64,000 nt of DNA from Klebsiella quasivariicola. GTDB lineage: Bacteria > Pseudomonadota > Gammaproteobacteria > Enterobacterales > Enterobacteriaceae. The translations under genes and the position numbers were made by a program. The stretch lies in NCBI RefSeq assembly GCF_002269255.1, contig NZ_CP022823.1:434001-498000 (forward strand), given 5' to 3'. The notes below the pieces were generated by a model that had not been told where the DNA came from, did no database searches, and worked only from the letters and a program-made list of their open reading frames with translations. Positions 50,890 to 62,168 of this stretch are shown here, in pieces (position 1 is the stretch's first letter; the number at the start of each line of letters is the position of its first letter).

Positions 50890-51822
50890 GTGAAAACACT
50901 AACAAGAAATATCCTCCGTACCGCTATTACCGTGATACTGGTCATTCTGGCCTTCGTGGCGATTTTCCGCGCCTGGGTCTATTACACCGCCTCGCCGTGG
51001 ACGCGAGATGCGCGCTTTAGTGCTGATATTGTGGCCATTGCACCGGATGTCTCCGGGCTGATTTCCCAGGTAAACGTCAAGGATAACCAACTGGTTAAGA
51101 AAGACCAGGTATTGTTCGTTATTGACCAACCTCGTTACCAAAAAGCGCTGGATCAGGCAGAAGCCGATGTCGCCTACTACCAAACGTTAGCCCAGGAGAA
51201 ACGCGTTGAAGCCGGTCGACGGAATAAGCTCGGCGTACAGGCGATGTCGCGGGAAGAGATAGACCAGGCGAATAACGTGCTGCAAACCGTTGAGCATCAG
51301 CTGGCGAAAGCCGTCGCCAGCCGCGATCTGGCCAGGCTGGATCTGGAGCGCACGGTGATCCGCGCCCCGGCGGATGGCTGGGTGACCAACCTGAATGTCT
51401 ATAACGGAGAATTTATCACTCGCGGCTCCACGGCGGTGGCGCTGGTGAAAGAGAATACCTTTTACGTCATGGCCTATCTGGAAGAAACCAAGCTGGAAGG
51501 CGTCCGCCCGGGCTACCGTGCAGAGATTACCCCGCTTGGCAGCAGCAAAACCATGAAAGGCACAGTGGACAGTATCGCCGCAGGGGTGACCAACGCCAGC
51601 AGCAGCAGCGACTCGAAAGGGATGGCCTCGGTCGATTCTAACCTTGAATGGGTGCGTCTGGCGCAGCGTGTGCCGGTGCGTATTCGCCTCGACCACCAGC
51701 AGGGAAACCTGTGGCCGTCAGGCACTACCGCGACGGTCGTCATCACCGGTAAAGAAGACCGCGACACCAGCCAGGCCAACTTCTTCCAGAAACTGGCTAT
51801 GCGCCTGCGCGAATTCGGTTAA
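50890..51822 (+). CDS. aaeA: Aromatic-acid efflux membrane-fusion protein AaeA (GTG start)
   Basis: AaeA is the periplasmic adaptor partner of AaeB for p-hydroxybenzoate export. The 310 residues have one span near the N-terminus ([20 protein letters not shown]), the HlyD-type lipoyl segment ([20 protein letters not shown]) and a coiled-coil hairpin ([20 protein letters not shown]). The GTG at 50890 follows a GAGGTT site. It is 5 bases before aaeB. Confidence 0.95.
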   Translation: MKTLTRNILRTAITVILVILAFVAIFRAWVYYTASPWTRDARFSADIVAIAPDVSGLISQVNVKDNQLVKKDQVLFVIDQPRYQKALDQAEADVAYYQTLAQEKRVEAGRRNKLGVQAMSREEIDQANNVLQTVEHQLAKAVASRDLARLDLERTVIRAPADGWVTNLNVYNGEFITRGSTAVALVKENTFYVMAYLEETKLEGVRPGYRAEITPLGSSKTMKGTVDSIAAGVTNASSSSDSKGMASVDSNLEWVRLAQRVPVRIRLDHQQGNLWPSGTTATVVITGKEDRDTSQANFFQKLAMRLREFG

Positions 51823-51827
51823 TCGCT

Positions 51828-53795
51828 ATGGGGACATATACCATTGCTCCCCGGCATCTCCGCTTTGCCATTAAGCTTGCATGTGCGGTGGTGCTGGCGC
51901 TGTTTGTCGGTTTCCATTTTCAGCTCGAAACGCCGCGCTGGGCGGTGCTGACGGCGGCGATCGTCGCGGCCGGGCCAGCGTTTGCCGCCGGGGGAGAGCC
52001 GTACTCTGGCGCGATTCGCTATCGCGGGATGTTACGTATTGCCGGGACCTTTATTGGTTGTATTGCCGCGCTGGTCATTATCATCCTGATGATCCGCGCC
52101 CCTCTGCTAATGATGCTGGTTTGCTGCCTGTGGGCCGGGTTTTGTACCTGGATCTCCTCGCTGGTCAAGGTCGAGAACTCCTATGCCTGGGGGCTGGCCG
52201 GGTACACCGCGCTGATTATCATCATTACCATCCACACTAACCCGATGCTGGCGCCGCAGTTTGCTGTGGAGCGCTGCAGCGAAATTGTTATCGGTATTGT
52301 TAGCGCCATCGTCGCCGACCTGCTGTTCTCTCCGCGATCGATTAAAAAAGAGATCGACCTCGAACTGGATAACCTGCTGATTGCGCAATATAAGCTGATG
52401 CAGCTATGCGTTGCGCATGGCGACAAAGAGGAAGTGGATCAGGCCTGGGGAGCACTGGTGCGTCGCACTGCGGCCCTGGAAGGCATGCGCAGTAACCTGA
52501 TTATGGAATCTTCACGCTGGGCGAAGGCGAATCAGCGTCTGAAAGCCATCAATACCCTTTCGTTAACGCTTATTACCCAGGCTTGCGAAACCTACCTGAT
52601 CCAGAACTCGCGCCCGGAAATGGTGACGGATGACTATCGCGAACTGTTCGCCGAGCCGGTTGAGACGGTCCAGGATGTCCACCAGCAGTTGAAGCGTATG
52701 CGCCGGTTTCTGACCTGGAAAGGCGAGCATAATACGCCCGTCACCATCTATAGCTGGGTGGGTGCCGCTACACGCTATTTATTGCTTAAGCGTGGCGTGG
52801 TCGGCAACACCAAGATCAGCCGCATCGAAGATGGCGTATTGCGTGGCGAAACGGTGGTCAAAGTGGAGTCCGCTGAGCGTCATCACGCAATGGTGAACTT
52901 CTGGCGCACCTCCGTCTCCTGTATTCTCGGGACGCTGTTCTGGCTGTGGACCGGCTGGACTTCAGGCAGCGGCGCGATGGTGATGATTGCCGTGGTTACT
53001 GCGCTGGCTATGCGGCTACCGAATCCCCGAATGGTGGCGATAGACTTCCTTTACGGTACCCTGGCGGCGTTACCGCTGGGCACCTTGTACTTCCTGGTGA
53101 TCATGCCGGCGACGCAGCAGAGCATGCTGCTGCTCTGCATTAGCCTGGCGGCGATGGCGTTCTTTATCGGGATCGAAGTGCAGAAAAGGCGTCTCGGATC
53201 GCTGGGGGCGCTGGCGAGCACCATTAACATTCTGGTGCTGGATAACCCGATGCAGTTCCAGTTCAGTCAGTTCCTCGACAGTGCGCTGGGACAGATTGTC
53301 GGCTGTTTCCTCGCCCTGATGGTCATTCTTATCGTCAGGGATAACTCACGGGCCAGAACCGGTCGGGTGCTGTTGAACCAGTTTGTCTCGGCGGCGGTCT
53401 CTTCACTGACCACCAACTCGGCGCGTCGCAAAGAGAATCATCTGCCTGCACTCTATCAGCAGCTGTTTTTATTGCTCAATAAATTCCCTGGCGATGTCGC
53501 CCGCTTCCGTTTGGCACTGACGTTGATTATCGCCCATCAGCGCCTGCGTGATGCGCCCGTTCCGGTGAATGACGATCTGTCGGCGTTCCATCGACAGCTA
53601 CGGCGGACCGCAGATCATGTGATTTCCGCTGGCAGCGATGATAAGCGTCGGCGCTATTTCACCCAGCTGCTGGCCGAGCTTGATGTCTATCAGGAGAAGC
53701 TGAGAGTCTGGGAGGCCTCGCCGCAGGTGACCGAACCGGTGCGGCGGCTGGTAGAGATGTTGCACAAGTACCAGCATGCGCTGACCAGCAGTTAA
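51828..53795 (+). CDS. aaeB: Aromatic-acid efflux pump AaeB
   Basis: AaeB is an inner-membrane exporter of hydroxylated aromatic acids, of the FUSC/aromatic acid exporter family. The 655 residues have two membrane blocks of about five spans each (start [20 protein letters not shown]; second block near residue 365-490) with a soluble region between and after. Length equals E. coli. It is last in aaeXAB and is followed by a terminator. Confidence 0.96.
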   Translation: MGTYTIAPRHLRFAIKLACAVVLALFVGFHFQLETPRWAVLTAAIVAAGPAFAAGGEPYSGAIRYRGMLRIAGTFIGCIAALVIIILMIRAPLLMMLVCCLWAGFCTWISSLVKVENSYAWGLAGYTALIIIITIHTNPMLAPQFAVERCSEIVIGIVSAIVADLLFSPRSIKKEIDLELDNLLIAQYKLMQLCVAHGDKEEVDQAWGALVRRTAALEGMRSNLIMESSRWAKANQRLKAINTLSLTLITQACETYLIQNSRPEMVTDDYRELFAEPVETVQDVHQQLKRMRRFLTWKGEHNTPVTIYSWVGAATRYLLLKRGVVGNTKISRIEDGVLRGETVVKVESAERHHAMVNFWRTSVSCILGTLFWLWTGWTSGSGAMVMIAVVTALAMRLPNPRMVAIDFLYGTLAALPLGTLYFLVIMPATQQSMLLLCISLAAMAFFIGIEVQKRRLGSLGALASTINILVLDNPMQFQFSQFLDSALGQIVGCFLALMVILIVRDNSRARTGRVLLNQFVSAAVSSLTTNSARRKENHLPALYQQLFLLLNKFPGDVARFRLALTLIIAHQRLRDAPVPVNDDLSAFHRQLRRTADHVISAGSDDKRRRYFTQLLAELDVYQEKLRVWEASPQVTEPVRRLVEMLHKYQHALTSS

Positions 53796-53800
53796 CCCGT

Positions 53801-53829
53801 AAACCGGCGCTCAGGCGTCGGTTTTTTTA
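53801..53829 (+). terminator. Terminator downstream of aaeB
   Basis: AAACCG and CGGTTT around GCGC-TCAG-GCGT (53801-53823) form an imperfect stem followed by TTTTTTT. It separates aaeXAB from yhcO. Confidence 0.8.
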
Positions 53830-53874
53830 TCGCTATACTTAACGGCGACAGGAATAGAATACGGGAGGGCTGCC

Positions 53875-54150
53875 ATGACCACCTATACGTTTGATTTTGA
53901 CGAAATCACCGAACAGCAGGATTTCTATCGCGAGTTTTCACGGACCTTCGCGCTGGCTCACGATAAGGTTAATAATCTCGATTCACTGTGGGATGCGGTG
54001 ACCGGTGGGATGTTGCCGTTGCCGTTGGACATTGAATTTATTCATTTAAATGATAAACAGCGTCGGCGCTTTGGCGCACTGATTTTATTATTTGATGAAG
54101 CAGAGGAAGAGCTGGAGGGGGAGTTGCGCTTTAACGCCAGACAGCGATAA
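53875..54150 (+). CDS. yhcO: Barstar-family protein YhcO
   Basis: YhcO is a 91-residue protein of the barstar family, i.e. barnase-type ribonuclease inhibitors. It reads [20 protein letters not shown] with acidic residues on the surface typical of the family. There is no barnase or other RNase beside it, so the target in this genome is unknown. It follows the aaeB terminator and keeps the E. coli neighbourhood (aaeB, then yhcO). Confidence 0.9.
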   Translation: MTTYTFDFDEITEQQDFYREFSRTFALAHDKVNNLDSLWDAVTGGMLPLPLDIEFIHLNDKQRRRFGALILLFDEAEEELEGELRFNARQR

Positions 54151-54382
54151 AAAGTCGAACCGCTTTTGCCGGGATACATCGTGTCGACGCTCAGGGGAAG
54201 GCGCCATTACCCTTTTAATTCTGCGCAATACGTTAACGGTAACTGCGTTTTTATCTAAAAAGCTGATGGATTTGATACAAAAAGCGCGTTATTCACCGCT
54301 ATTTTTCGGTTATACACTGCCTGAACCATGAACGCATTTTTATTTGATCTGCGTTTTGCAGGTCTTATCCAGGACGCCTACC

Positions 54383-55405
54383 ATGAAAACCCTTCCTTTT
54401 ATACTGACCAGCGGCCTGATGCTGGGCTCCATCGCGGCAACGGCTTATGCCTCGGAACTCCCCGGTTACGCTGATGGCGCACAGATTATTCGCGTGGATC
54501 AAACCCGTGGCCGTATTGATACCTTCAACGGCGTGGTTTACAGCCAGATTAAAAATGCAGTTTCCGTTCGTCAGATGCATATGTCTTTGCTGGTGCCGCG
54601 AAACCACGATCTGAAGCCCGCCATTGTTTACTTCCCTGGCGGTGGTTTCACCAGTGCGGCATGGGATAAATTTATCGAAATGCGCATGGCGCTGGCGGAA
54701 GCCGGGTTTGTCGTCGCAGCAGCAGAATACCGTACCGTGCCAGACACGTTTCCCGCGCCGGTTGTCGATGGTAAAGCGGCTATCCGCTATCTGCGCGCGC
54801 ACGCAGCGGAATACGGCATTGATCCTAAACGTATCGGCGTGCTGGGCGATTCTGCAGGTGGCTATATGGCACAAATGATGGCGCTAACTCAGGGAGAGAA
54901 GAGCTGGGAACAGGGCGATTTTCTCGACCAGTCCTCTGCGGTTCAGGCTGCAGTGACGCTATACGGCATCTCTAATCTGTTGAATATAGGTGAAGGTTTC
55001 CCAGCCGATATTCAGAAAGTGCACGCCTCGCCTGCCGTGACGGAAGCGCTCCTGGTGCATGGCAGCGCATTTCGCAACTGGCCTGGCGCTACGATTGGCA
55101 GTGACAGGCAAAAAGCGCTCGACGCCAGCCCGATGGGACATATTGCCCGTAACGAACCACCGATGTTGATTATGCATGGCAGCGCTGACTCTCTGGTGTC
55201 ACCCGTACAAAGCGCCCAGCTTTATAAGGCGTTAATAGCGAAAGATAATAAGGCAGAGTATGTGCTGATCGACGGTGCTGAACATGGTGATGATAGCTGG
55301 TATCAGAAGCCGGTTATCGACCGGGTCGTTAGCTGGTTTAAAGCGACGCTCGGCGCACCGGTACAGACAGCCGACGGGACGAAAGATAAAGATGCCAATC
55401 TGTAA
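54383..55405 (+). CDS. Secreted alpha/beta-hydrolase, esterase-like (HSL/acetylxylan type)
   Basis: This 340-residue protein starts with a signal peptide (MKTLPFILTS ... SIAATAYA, cut before SELPGYA) so it should be periplasmic. The alpha/beta-hydrolase triad is visible: Ser157 in GDSAGG, Asp269 in HGSADSLVSP and His301 in GAEHGDD, with an oxyanion motif YFPGGGF at residues 83-89. It fits the HSL/BD-FAE esterases, which deacetylate or hydrolyse ester bonds, but the substrate is unknown. The frame extends upstream to 54344 but the signal fixes the start at 54383. It lies between yhcO and yhcN, which are adjacent in E. coli. Confidence 0.8.
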   Translation: MKTLPFILTSGLMLGSIAATAYASELPGYADGAQIIRVDQTRGRIDTFNGVVYSQIKNAVSVRQMHMSLLVPRNHDLKPAIVYFPGGGFTSAAWDKFIEMRMALAEAGFVVAAAEYRTVPDTFPAPVVDGKAAIRYLRAHAAEYGIDPKRIGVLGDSAGGYMAQMMALTQGEKSWEQGDFLDQSSAVQAAVTLYGISNLLNIGEGFPADIQKVHASPAVTEALLVHGSAFRNWPGATIGSDRQKALDASPMGHIARNEPPMLIMHGSADSLVSPVQSAQLYKALIAKDNKAEYVLIDGAEHGDDSWYQKPVIDRVVSWFKATLGAPVQTADGTKDKDANL

Positions 55406-55462
55406 ATCGCGGCTCCGTTGTGGAAGCGGAACGCATTGTCTGATCAGGTTTTGCGATAAACC

Positions 55463-55491
55463 AAAAAAAAGCCCCCGGCAGGCGGGGGCAA
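55463..55491 (-). terminator. Terminator of the yhcN-like gene
   Basis: GCCCCCG/CGGGGGC (55471-55489) with a GCAGG loop is followed on the minus strand by TTTTTTTTGG (complement of 55461-55470). It ends the yhcN-like transcript; on the plus strand it also lies downstream of the esterase gene. Confidence 0.88.
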
Positions 55492-55516
55492 GTCGTCGAA
55501 ATAAGACGACGAGGGT

Positions 55517-55783
55517 TTATTTGTACAGCTCAGCGGTGGCGTGCCAGCTATCGCCGGTACGTGCTTCAATAATACGGTAGCTGCTGGCGCCTTCTTTCTC
55601 TGCTTTAGCCGCCAGTTCCTGGCGCATGTCCATTGGCGCACTACCGACCTGGGATACGGAGATGGTGCCCATGGACTGCAGGTTTTGGGCTTGCTCTGCG
55701 TTCACTTGCTGAACGGCAGCGCTGGCGCCGAAAGAGATAAGAGAAGCCAGGCCAAGGGATGCGATGATCATTGCGCGTTTCAT
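55517..55783 (-). CDS. YhcN-like periplasmic protein (paralogue, DUF1471)
   Basis: An 88-residue DUF1471/BhsA-type protein with a signal peptide (MKRAMIIASLGLASLISFGA SAA). The mature part shares GTISVSQVGSAPMDMRQEL and the SYRIIEARTGDSWHATAELYK end with the next gene, so it is a paralogue. Small periplasmic proteins of this type are stress-linked (acid, peroxide, metals). Its function here is not known. It is 97 bases from the true yhcN; both point the same way. Confidence 0.9.
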   Translation of the reverse strand: MKRAMIIASLGLASLISFGASAAVQQVNAEQAQNLQSMGTISVSQVGSAPMDMRQELAAKAEKEGASSYRIIEARTGDSWHATAELYK

Positions 55784-55880
55784 ATTCTTTACTCCAGTCT
55801 TTGTTTTGCCGCGGCGGGGCGATGTATGAGGCCCGCCGCGGTAGAGAATTGTTGTCAGGTTAATCGTTGACGTCTAAAAC

Positions 55881-56144
55881 TTATTTATACAGCTCAGCAG
55901 TGGCATGCCAGTGGTCGCCAGTGCGTGCTTCAATAATGCGGTAAGAAGAAGCCCCTTCTTCCTGCGCTTTTTTGTTCAGCATTTCATGCATATCCATCGG
56001 GGATGATGCTACCGCGCCGACGGAAACCGTGCCGATAGCCTCGCGGCCCTGGGCCTGCTCGCTGTTGATAATATCAGCGGCGAAAGCGCCAAATGACACG
56101 ACAGAAAGGATGCTGAGAGCAGCTACAGTGGTTTTGATTTTCAT
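55881..56144 (-). CDS. yhcN: Stress-related periplasmic protein YhcN (DUF1471)
   Basis: An 87-residue DUF1471 protein with a signal peptide (MKIKTTVAALSILSVVSFGA). The mature part ends EARTGDHWHATAELYK and matches E. coli YhcN over its whole length; it has been linked to peroxide and acid stress. The ATG at 56144 is chosen because a signal peptide follows; the frame extends 19 residues upstream. Its neighbour at 55517 is a tandem paralogue. Confidence 0.92.
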   Translation of the reverse strand: MKIKTTVAALSILSVVSFGAFAADIINSEQAQGREAIGTVSVGAVASSPMDMHEMLNKKAQEEGASSYRIIEARTGDHWHATAELYK

Positions 56145-56520
56145 GATGTTCACCTCGTCGAATCTTTTTGTTGGGGGTCTTTGTTTCGTGACCCTCATCA
56201 CAAAAACAAGTATACACTAATCACCAAAAATATTAATACCATGCTAATTGTTTTGCGCGTTAATAGTTACAATGGATTGCGCTTTTTATAACGGATAAGA
56301 ATTAAAAATGACACTTTAGCGACAGCGATAAGATTTATTTCTAATAAAATCATAAAGGTATACGAATTTGATCTTTTGTGCGTTTTACGATTTTCACGTT
56401 AGTAAAAGAACGTATAGAGGCCGTAAATGACACTAAGTGTTAAATAGTTGTTGTGGTACAGGAGGGGAAGAGAGGCAGAAAAAGGGGAGTCGCCCTCTGA
56501 CGGTAGCCAGAGGGGAATAC
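56145..56520. promoter_or_regulatory. yhcN-argR intergenic region
   Basis: The 376 bases hold the yhcN promoter (within an AT-rich stretch at 56180-56440) and an argR terminator. A stem CCCTCTG (56491-56497)/CAGAGGG (56506-56512) is followed on the minus strand by CGACTCCCCTTTTTC, so it should end argR. I see no gene; the frame from 56437 is an argR shadow. Confidence 0.6.
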
Positions 56521-58344
<1,824 letters not shown>

Positions 58345-58360
58345 TTTCGCCTTAACAGAA

Positions 58361-58388
58361 GAGCCGGAACCGCTGTTCCGGCTTTTTA
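58361..58388 (+). terminator. Terminator downstream of mdh
   Basis: AGCCGGAAC and GTTCCGGCT (58362-58383) form a perfect 9-bp stem around CGCT and are followed by TTTTT. It separates mdh from the GntR pair. Confidence 0.93.
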
Positions 58389-58474
58389 TTGCCTCACTTT
58401 TCGCCCCAATGCGCCTGCTTCCGGGCAAATCTGCTAAAATCCCCGCGTTTTAAGCCGTCAGTCATGAGGACAGA

Positions 58475-59104
58475 GTGAAAAAGATTGAAAGAAAACAGAC
58501 CCGGGACCAGATCGCGCAGATGATTCGCTACCAGATCCTCTCCGGTGCGATGAAGGCTGGGGATGAGCTGACGCAAGAAAGCATCGCGGAACAGCTGGGA
58601 CTTTCACGTATGCCGGTTAGGGAAGCGCTGCAATCTCTTGAGCAGGAAGGGTTTCTGGTGCGCTTGCCTAACCGGCATATGCAGGTCTCCACATTGGCCG
58701 TTGAGGATGTGAGCCATATTTTTCGCGTTATCGCGGTGATGGCCGCCGAACTATTTGCTCTTGTACCGGCGAATCAGGGGGAACTGCTCCGCGGGCGAGC
58801 CCAGGAGCTGGCGCGTCCGGGAGAGAACGCCCGCGAACTGGCGTTTCATCAGCTGCTGATTTCCTATCTTGATAACCGCTATCTGGCGAAAGCGTATCAG
58901 CAATTTTTGGACGGTTATATTTCTTATGTCATTCTTTATCTGAAAGAGAATGGCCAGGAATCGGCTCTGATACTGAGCGAACTGGCCAGCGCTATTGGCA
59001 ATAGCGAAGGCGAAAAAATTGCCCAGACAACGCAGCGTTATTTCCTTATGCTTGCGGAAATTATGCGTCAACATATGAAGGATTGGGAAAGTGCAGAAGC
59101 CTAA
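58475..59104 (+). CDS. GntR-family regulator, first of a pair (GTG start)
   Basis: A 209-residue GntR/FadR-type regulator. The N-terminus has the winged helix with ESIAEQLGLSRMPVREALQS, and the C-terminus is a helical FCD-like ligand domain, but the histidine metal-site pattern is weak. The GTG at 58475 follows GAGGA. It overlaps the next gene by 14 bases. With that gene it probably controls the tartrate locus, by position; in Salmonella two GntR genes also lie here, as I recall. Confidence 0.85.
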   Translation: MKKIERKQTRDQIAQMIRYQILSGAMKAGDELTQESIAEQLGLSRMPVREALQSLEQEGFLVRLPNRHMQVSTLAVEDVSHIFRVIAVMAAELFALVPANQGELLRGRAQELARPGENARELAFHQLLISYLDNRYLAKAYQQFLDGYISYVILYLKENGQESALILSELASAIGNSEGEKIAQTTQRYFLMLAEIMRQHMKDWESAEA

Positions 59105-59756
59105 ATTAGGGAAAATTAAGCTTCTTTCCGCGAAGGAGCAGGTGGCGGCGGTTTTGCGTAAAGCAATCCTGTCGCGGGATTTAGTGGAAGGGCAGGAGAT
59201 TACCCTTGAAGGGATTGCCCGACTGGTTGGCGTCTCCAGCATGCCGGTACGCGAAGCGTTTCAGATTTTAGCCGCCGACGGTCTGATTCAAGTGCGGCCG
59301 AATAAAGGCGCGGTGGTGCTGGGCATTAATGAGCAGACCATCCGCGAACATTATGAAATTCGCGCCGTACTGGAAAGTGAAGCCGTGGCGAAAGCTTCTC
59401 GCCCAGGGACCGATATTTCACGTATCGCCCAGGTTCACTATGCCGCAGAGAAGGCGCTGGCAGACAATAATTCTGCTGAATATTCCGATCTGAACCAGGC
59501 TTTCCATATGGAGATCTGGAGCGCGGCGGGAAATGAAAAAATGAAGATGCTGCTCTGCAACATGTGGAACGGCCTGTCGATGGGACATAAGGTCACCGAA
59601 GAAGAGTATGCCGTTATCTCCATTCGCGAACATAAAGCCATTTTACAAGCGCTTGAGCAGCATAACGAAGCGCTGGCCCGCCAGCGAATGCATGAACACA
59701 TTATCCGCTCGATGGAAAATATGCTCACTCGATACCTGCCCGATCCCACCACCTGA
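59091..59756 (+). CDS. GntR-family regulator, second of a pair (GTG start)
   Basis: A 221-residue GntR/FadR regulator with the HTH segment GIARLVGVSSMPVREAFQIL and a complete-looking FCD domain (DLNQAFHMEIW, IREHKAILQALEQHN, RMHEHIIRSM), which holds the Asp and three His metal ligands. The GTG at 59091 overlaps the first regulator. It is only about 36% alike to its neighbour by eye, so the two are not a recent duplication. Likely operon-specific regulator of the tartrate genes. Confidence 0.87.
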   Translation: MQKPKLGKIKLLSAKEQVAAVLRKAILSRDLVEGQEITLEGIARLVGVSSMPVREAFQILAADGLIQVRPNKGAVVLGINEQTIREHYEIRAVLESEAVAKASRPGTDISRIAQVHYAAEKALADNNSAEYSDLNQAFHMEIWSAAGNEKMKMLLCNMWNGLSMGHKVTEEEYAVISIREHKAILQALEQHNEALARQRMHEHIIRSMENMLTRYLPDPTT

Positions 59757-59766
59757 CGGGGTCCTT

Positions 59767-59790
59767 CGCCAGCGATAGGCTGGCTTTTCT
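59767..59790 (+). terminator. Terminator after the GntR pair
   Basis: GCCAGC-GATAG-GCTGGC (59768-59784) followed by TTTTCT. It suggests the regulators and the permease gene are separate transcription units. Confidence 0.75.
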
Positions 59791-59931
59791 TACATTTATC
59801 TGCGTTATTAGTTACTTTTCGTGACGATCTGCACAGGATCTTGATGCAGATCTCATTGCGCGATCATTCCGCAAAAACGCATTGACTTACTTTTTACATG
59901 GGAATAATTTCTCCCCCGTCAATATTGGATA

Positions 59932-59949
59932 CAATATCATATATCATTG
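59932..59949. promoter_or_regulatory. Candidate operator before the permease gene
   Basis: CAATATCATATATCATTG has complementary CAAT/ATTG ends and a palindromic ATAT centre, with ATATC repeats, 19 bases before the ATG. It may be a GntR operator. This is inferred only from symmetry and position. Confidence 0.35.
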
Positions 59950-59967
59950 ATAGGAAGAATTATAAGT

Positions 59968-61236
59968 ATGGAACCGATTACCATCACCCTATGTTTGCTG
60001 GTGTTCGCTATCGTCATGTTTGTCTGGGAGAAGGTGCCACTGGCAGTGACTTCCATGGTGGTTTGCGTGGCGTTAGTGCTCACCGGTGTATTGGATCTCA
60101 AGCAGGCGTTTGCCGGTTTTATCGACAGCAACGTCATTCTTTTCGTCGCCATGTTTATCGTTGGCGGAGCGTTATTTGAAACCGGGATGGCCAATAAAGT
60201 CGGTGGCGTGATCACCCACTTCGCTAAAACGGAGAAGCAATTAATTTTCACCATCATGGTGGTGGTCGGCATCATGTCTGGTTTTCTGTCGAATACCGGT
60301 ACGGCGGCGGTACTGATCCCGGTCGTTATCGGTGTCGCGGCGAAATCGGGTTTTTCCCGCTCGCGTCTGCTGATGCCGCTGGTGTTTGCTGCCGCGCTGG
60401 GCGGTAACCTGTCGCTAATCGGCGCCCCGGGCAACCTGATCGCGCAATCGGCCTTGCAGAATATCGGCAGCGGCTTCGGCTTCTTTGAGTATGCGAAAGT
60501 GGGCCTGCCGATGCTGGTCTGCGGCATCCTCTATTTCCTGACTATCGGCTATAAGTTCCTGCCTAATAACCCGAACAGTAGTGAAGTGGGCAGCGTTGGC
60601 GAACAGCGGGATTACAGCCACGTTCCGCGCTGGAAGCAGATCCTGTCCCTGGTGGTGCTGATCGCCACGATCCTCGGCATGATTTTCGAAAAACAGACCG
60701 GTATTAGTCTGACGGTAGCCGGCTGCATTGGTGCCCTGGTGCTGGTTATCACCGGCGTGTTGACGGAAAAACAGGCTTATAAAGCCATTGATTCACAAAC
60801 TATTTTTATCTTCGGCGGCACCCTGGCGCTGGCTAAAGCGCTGGAAATGACCGGCGCGGGGAAGCTGGTCGCTGACCAGGTTATCGGTCTGCTGGGTAAC
60901 AACTCCTCGCCGTTTATGCTGCTGGTGGCGGTCTTTGCCCTCTCTGTAGTGATGACCAACTTTATGTCCAATACCGCCACCGTCGCGCTGCTGGTACCAG
61001 TGAGTCTGTCGATTGCCGCCGGTATGGGCGCCGATCCGCGTGCGGTGTTGATGGCGACGGTTATCGGTAGCTCCTGTGCCTATGCGACGCCGATCGGTAT
61101 GCCTGCCAACATGATGGTGCTGTCGGCCGGGGGCTATAAGTTCGTCGATTACGCCAAATCCGGCATTCCTCTGATTATCGTTTCCACCATTGTCAGCCTG
61201 ATCCTGCTGCCAATCCTTTTCCCTTTTCATCCGTAA
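59968..61236 (+). CDS. SLC13 (DASS) family anion permease
   Basis: A 422-residue permease of the SLC13/DASS-NhaD-type superfamily with about 10-12 spans, e.g. MEPITITLCLLVFAIVMFVW at the start. Two conserved repeats are visible: FVAMFIVGGALFETG with SNTGTAAVLIPV, and IFIFGGTLALAKALE with MSNTATVALLVPV, each with the SNT motif that binds sodium and carboxylate. The ATG at 59968 follows AGGAAG. From its neighbours it should import tartrate; in Salmonella the gene at this place (STM3356, as I recall) is required for D-tartrate use. Confidence 0.88.
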   Translation: MEPITITLCLLVFAIVMFVWEKVPLAVTSMVVCVALVLTGVLDLKQAFAGFIDSNVILFVAMFIVGGALFETGMANKVGGVITHFAKTEKQLIFTIMVVVGIMSGFLSNTGTAAVLIPVVIGVAAKSGFSRSRLLMPLVFAAALGGNLSLIGAPGNLIAQSALQNIGSGFGFFEYAKVGLPMLVCGILYFLTIGYKFLPNNPNSSEVGSVGEQRDYSHVPRWKQILSLVVLIATILGMIFEKQTGISLTVAGCIGALVLVITGVLTEKQAYKAIDSQTIFIFGGTLALAKALEMTGAGKLVADQVIGLLGNNSSPFMLLVAVFALSVVMTNFMSNTATVALLVPVSLSIAAGMGADPRAVLMATVIGSSCAYATPIGMPANMMVLSAGGYKFVDYAKSGIPLIIVSTIVSLILLPILFPFHP

Positions 61237-61268
61237 TTTACGGACGCTGTTCTGACTAAGGAGCCTTT

Positions 61269-62168
61269 ATGAGCAAAAGCGAACAGATATCCCGAATGAC
61301 CGATATTATGGCCAAATTCGTGGGATATACCGGCAAAGTATTGCCTGATGACGTCACGGCAAAGCTGAAAGATTTGCATAAGAAAGAGACCAGTCAACTG
61401 GCCGACGTGATCTTCACCACCATGATTGAAAACCAGCGTCTGGCGAAGGAGCTGGATCGCCCTTCCTGCCAGGATACCGGCGTGATCCAGTTTCTGGTGG
61501 AGTGTGGGGCAAACTTCCCGCTGATCGGCGAGCTGGAAGCGCTGCTGCGCGAATCGGTAATCAAAGCCACCGTGGATTCGCCGCTGCGTCATAACAGCGT
61601 CGAGACCTTTGATGAATACAACACCGGCAAAAACGTCGGCAAAGGGACGCCGACGGTATTCTGGGAGATCGTTCCGGATTCAGACCAGTGCAGCATCTAC
61701 ACCTATATGGCCGGCGGCGGCTGCTCGCTACCGGGTAAAGCGATGGTATTGATGCCGGGCGCGGGTTATGAAGGCGTGACTCGTTTCGTGCTGGATGTGA
61801 TGACCAGCTATGGCCTGAATGCCTGTCCGCCGCTGCTGGTTGGCGTAGGGGTCGCGACGTCTGTGGAAACGGCGGCGCTGCTGTCGAAGAAAGCGCTGAT
61901 GCGTCCGATTGGTTCGCACAATGATAACGAACGTGCGGCATCGCTGGAAAAAATGCTCGAAGACGGTATCAACAAAATCGGCCTTGGCCCGCAGGGGATG
62001 TCCGGCAATACCTCCGTGATGGGCGTCAATATTGAAAATACCGCGCGCCATCCTTCCACCATTGGCGTGGCGGTGAATGTTGGCTGCTGGTCACACCGTA
62101 AAGGACATATCGTTTTCGATAAAGACCTGAATTACACCATTACGTCTCACACAGGAGTGGCATTCTGA
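61269..62168 (+). CDS. ttdA: Tartrate dehydratase (class I fumarase-type) alpha subunit
   Basis: The alpha subunit of the iron-sulfur hydro-lyase that converts tartrate to oxaloacetate. The 299 residues have the 4Fe-4S cysteines Cys67 (CQDTG), Cys186 (ACPPLL) and Cys273 (GCWSH) of class I fumarase/TtdA and the [13 protein letters not shown] motif. It resembles E. coli TtdA but is not identical in key loops, so the enantiomer used (L or D) cannot be set from sequence. It overlaps ttdB by one base. Confidence 0.87.
   Translation: MSKSEQISRMTDIMAKFVGYTGKVLPDDVTAKLKDLHKKETSQLADVIFTTMIENQRLAKELDRPSCQDTGVIQFLVECGANFPLIGELEALLRESVIKATVDSPLRHNSVETFDEYNTGKNVGKGTPTVFWEIVPDSDQCSIYTYMAGGGCSLPGKAMVLMPGAGYEGVTRFVLDVMTSYGLNACPPLLVGVGVATSVETAALLSKKALMRPIGSHNDNERAASLEKMLEDGINKIGLGPQGMSGNTSVMGVNIENTARHPSTIGVAVNVGCWSHRKGHIVFDKDLNYTITSHTGVAF

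Noticed and set aside
54092..54331. 79-residue plus-strand frame after yhcO
   Set aside because: It overlaps the yhcO end in another frame and shows no homology-like features or good start.
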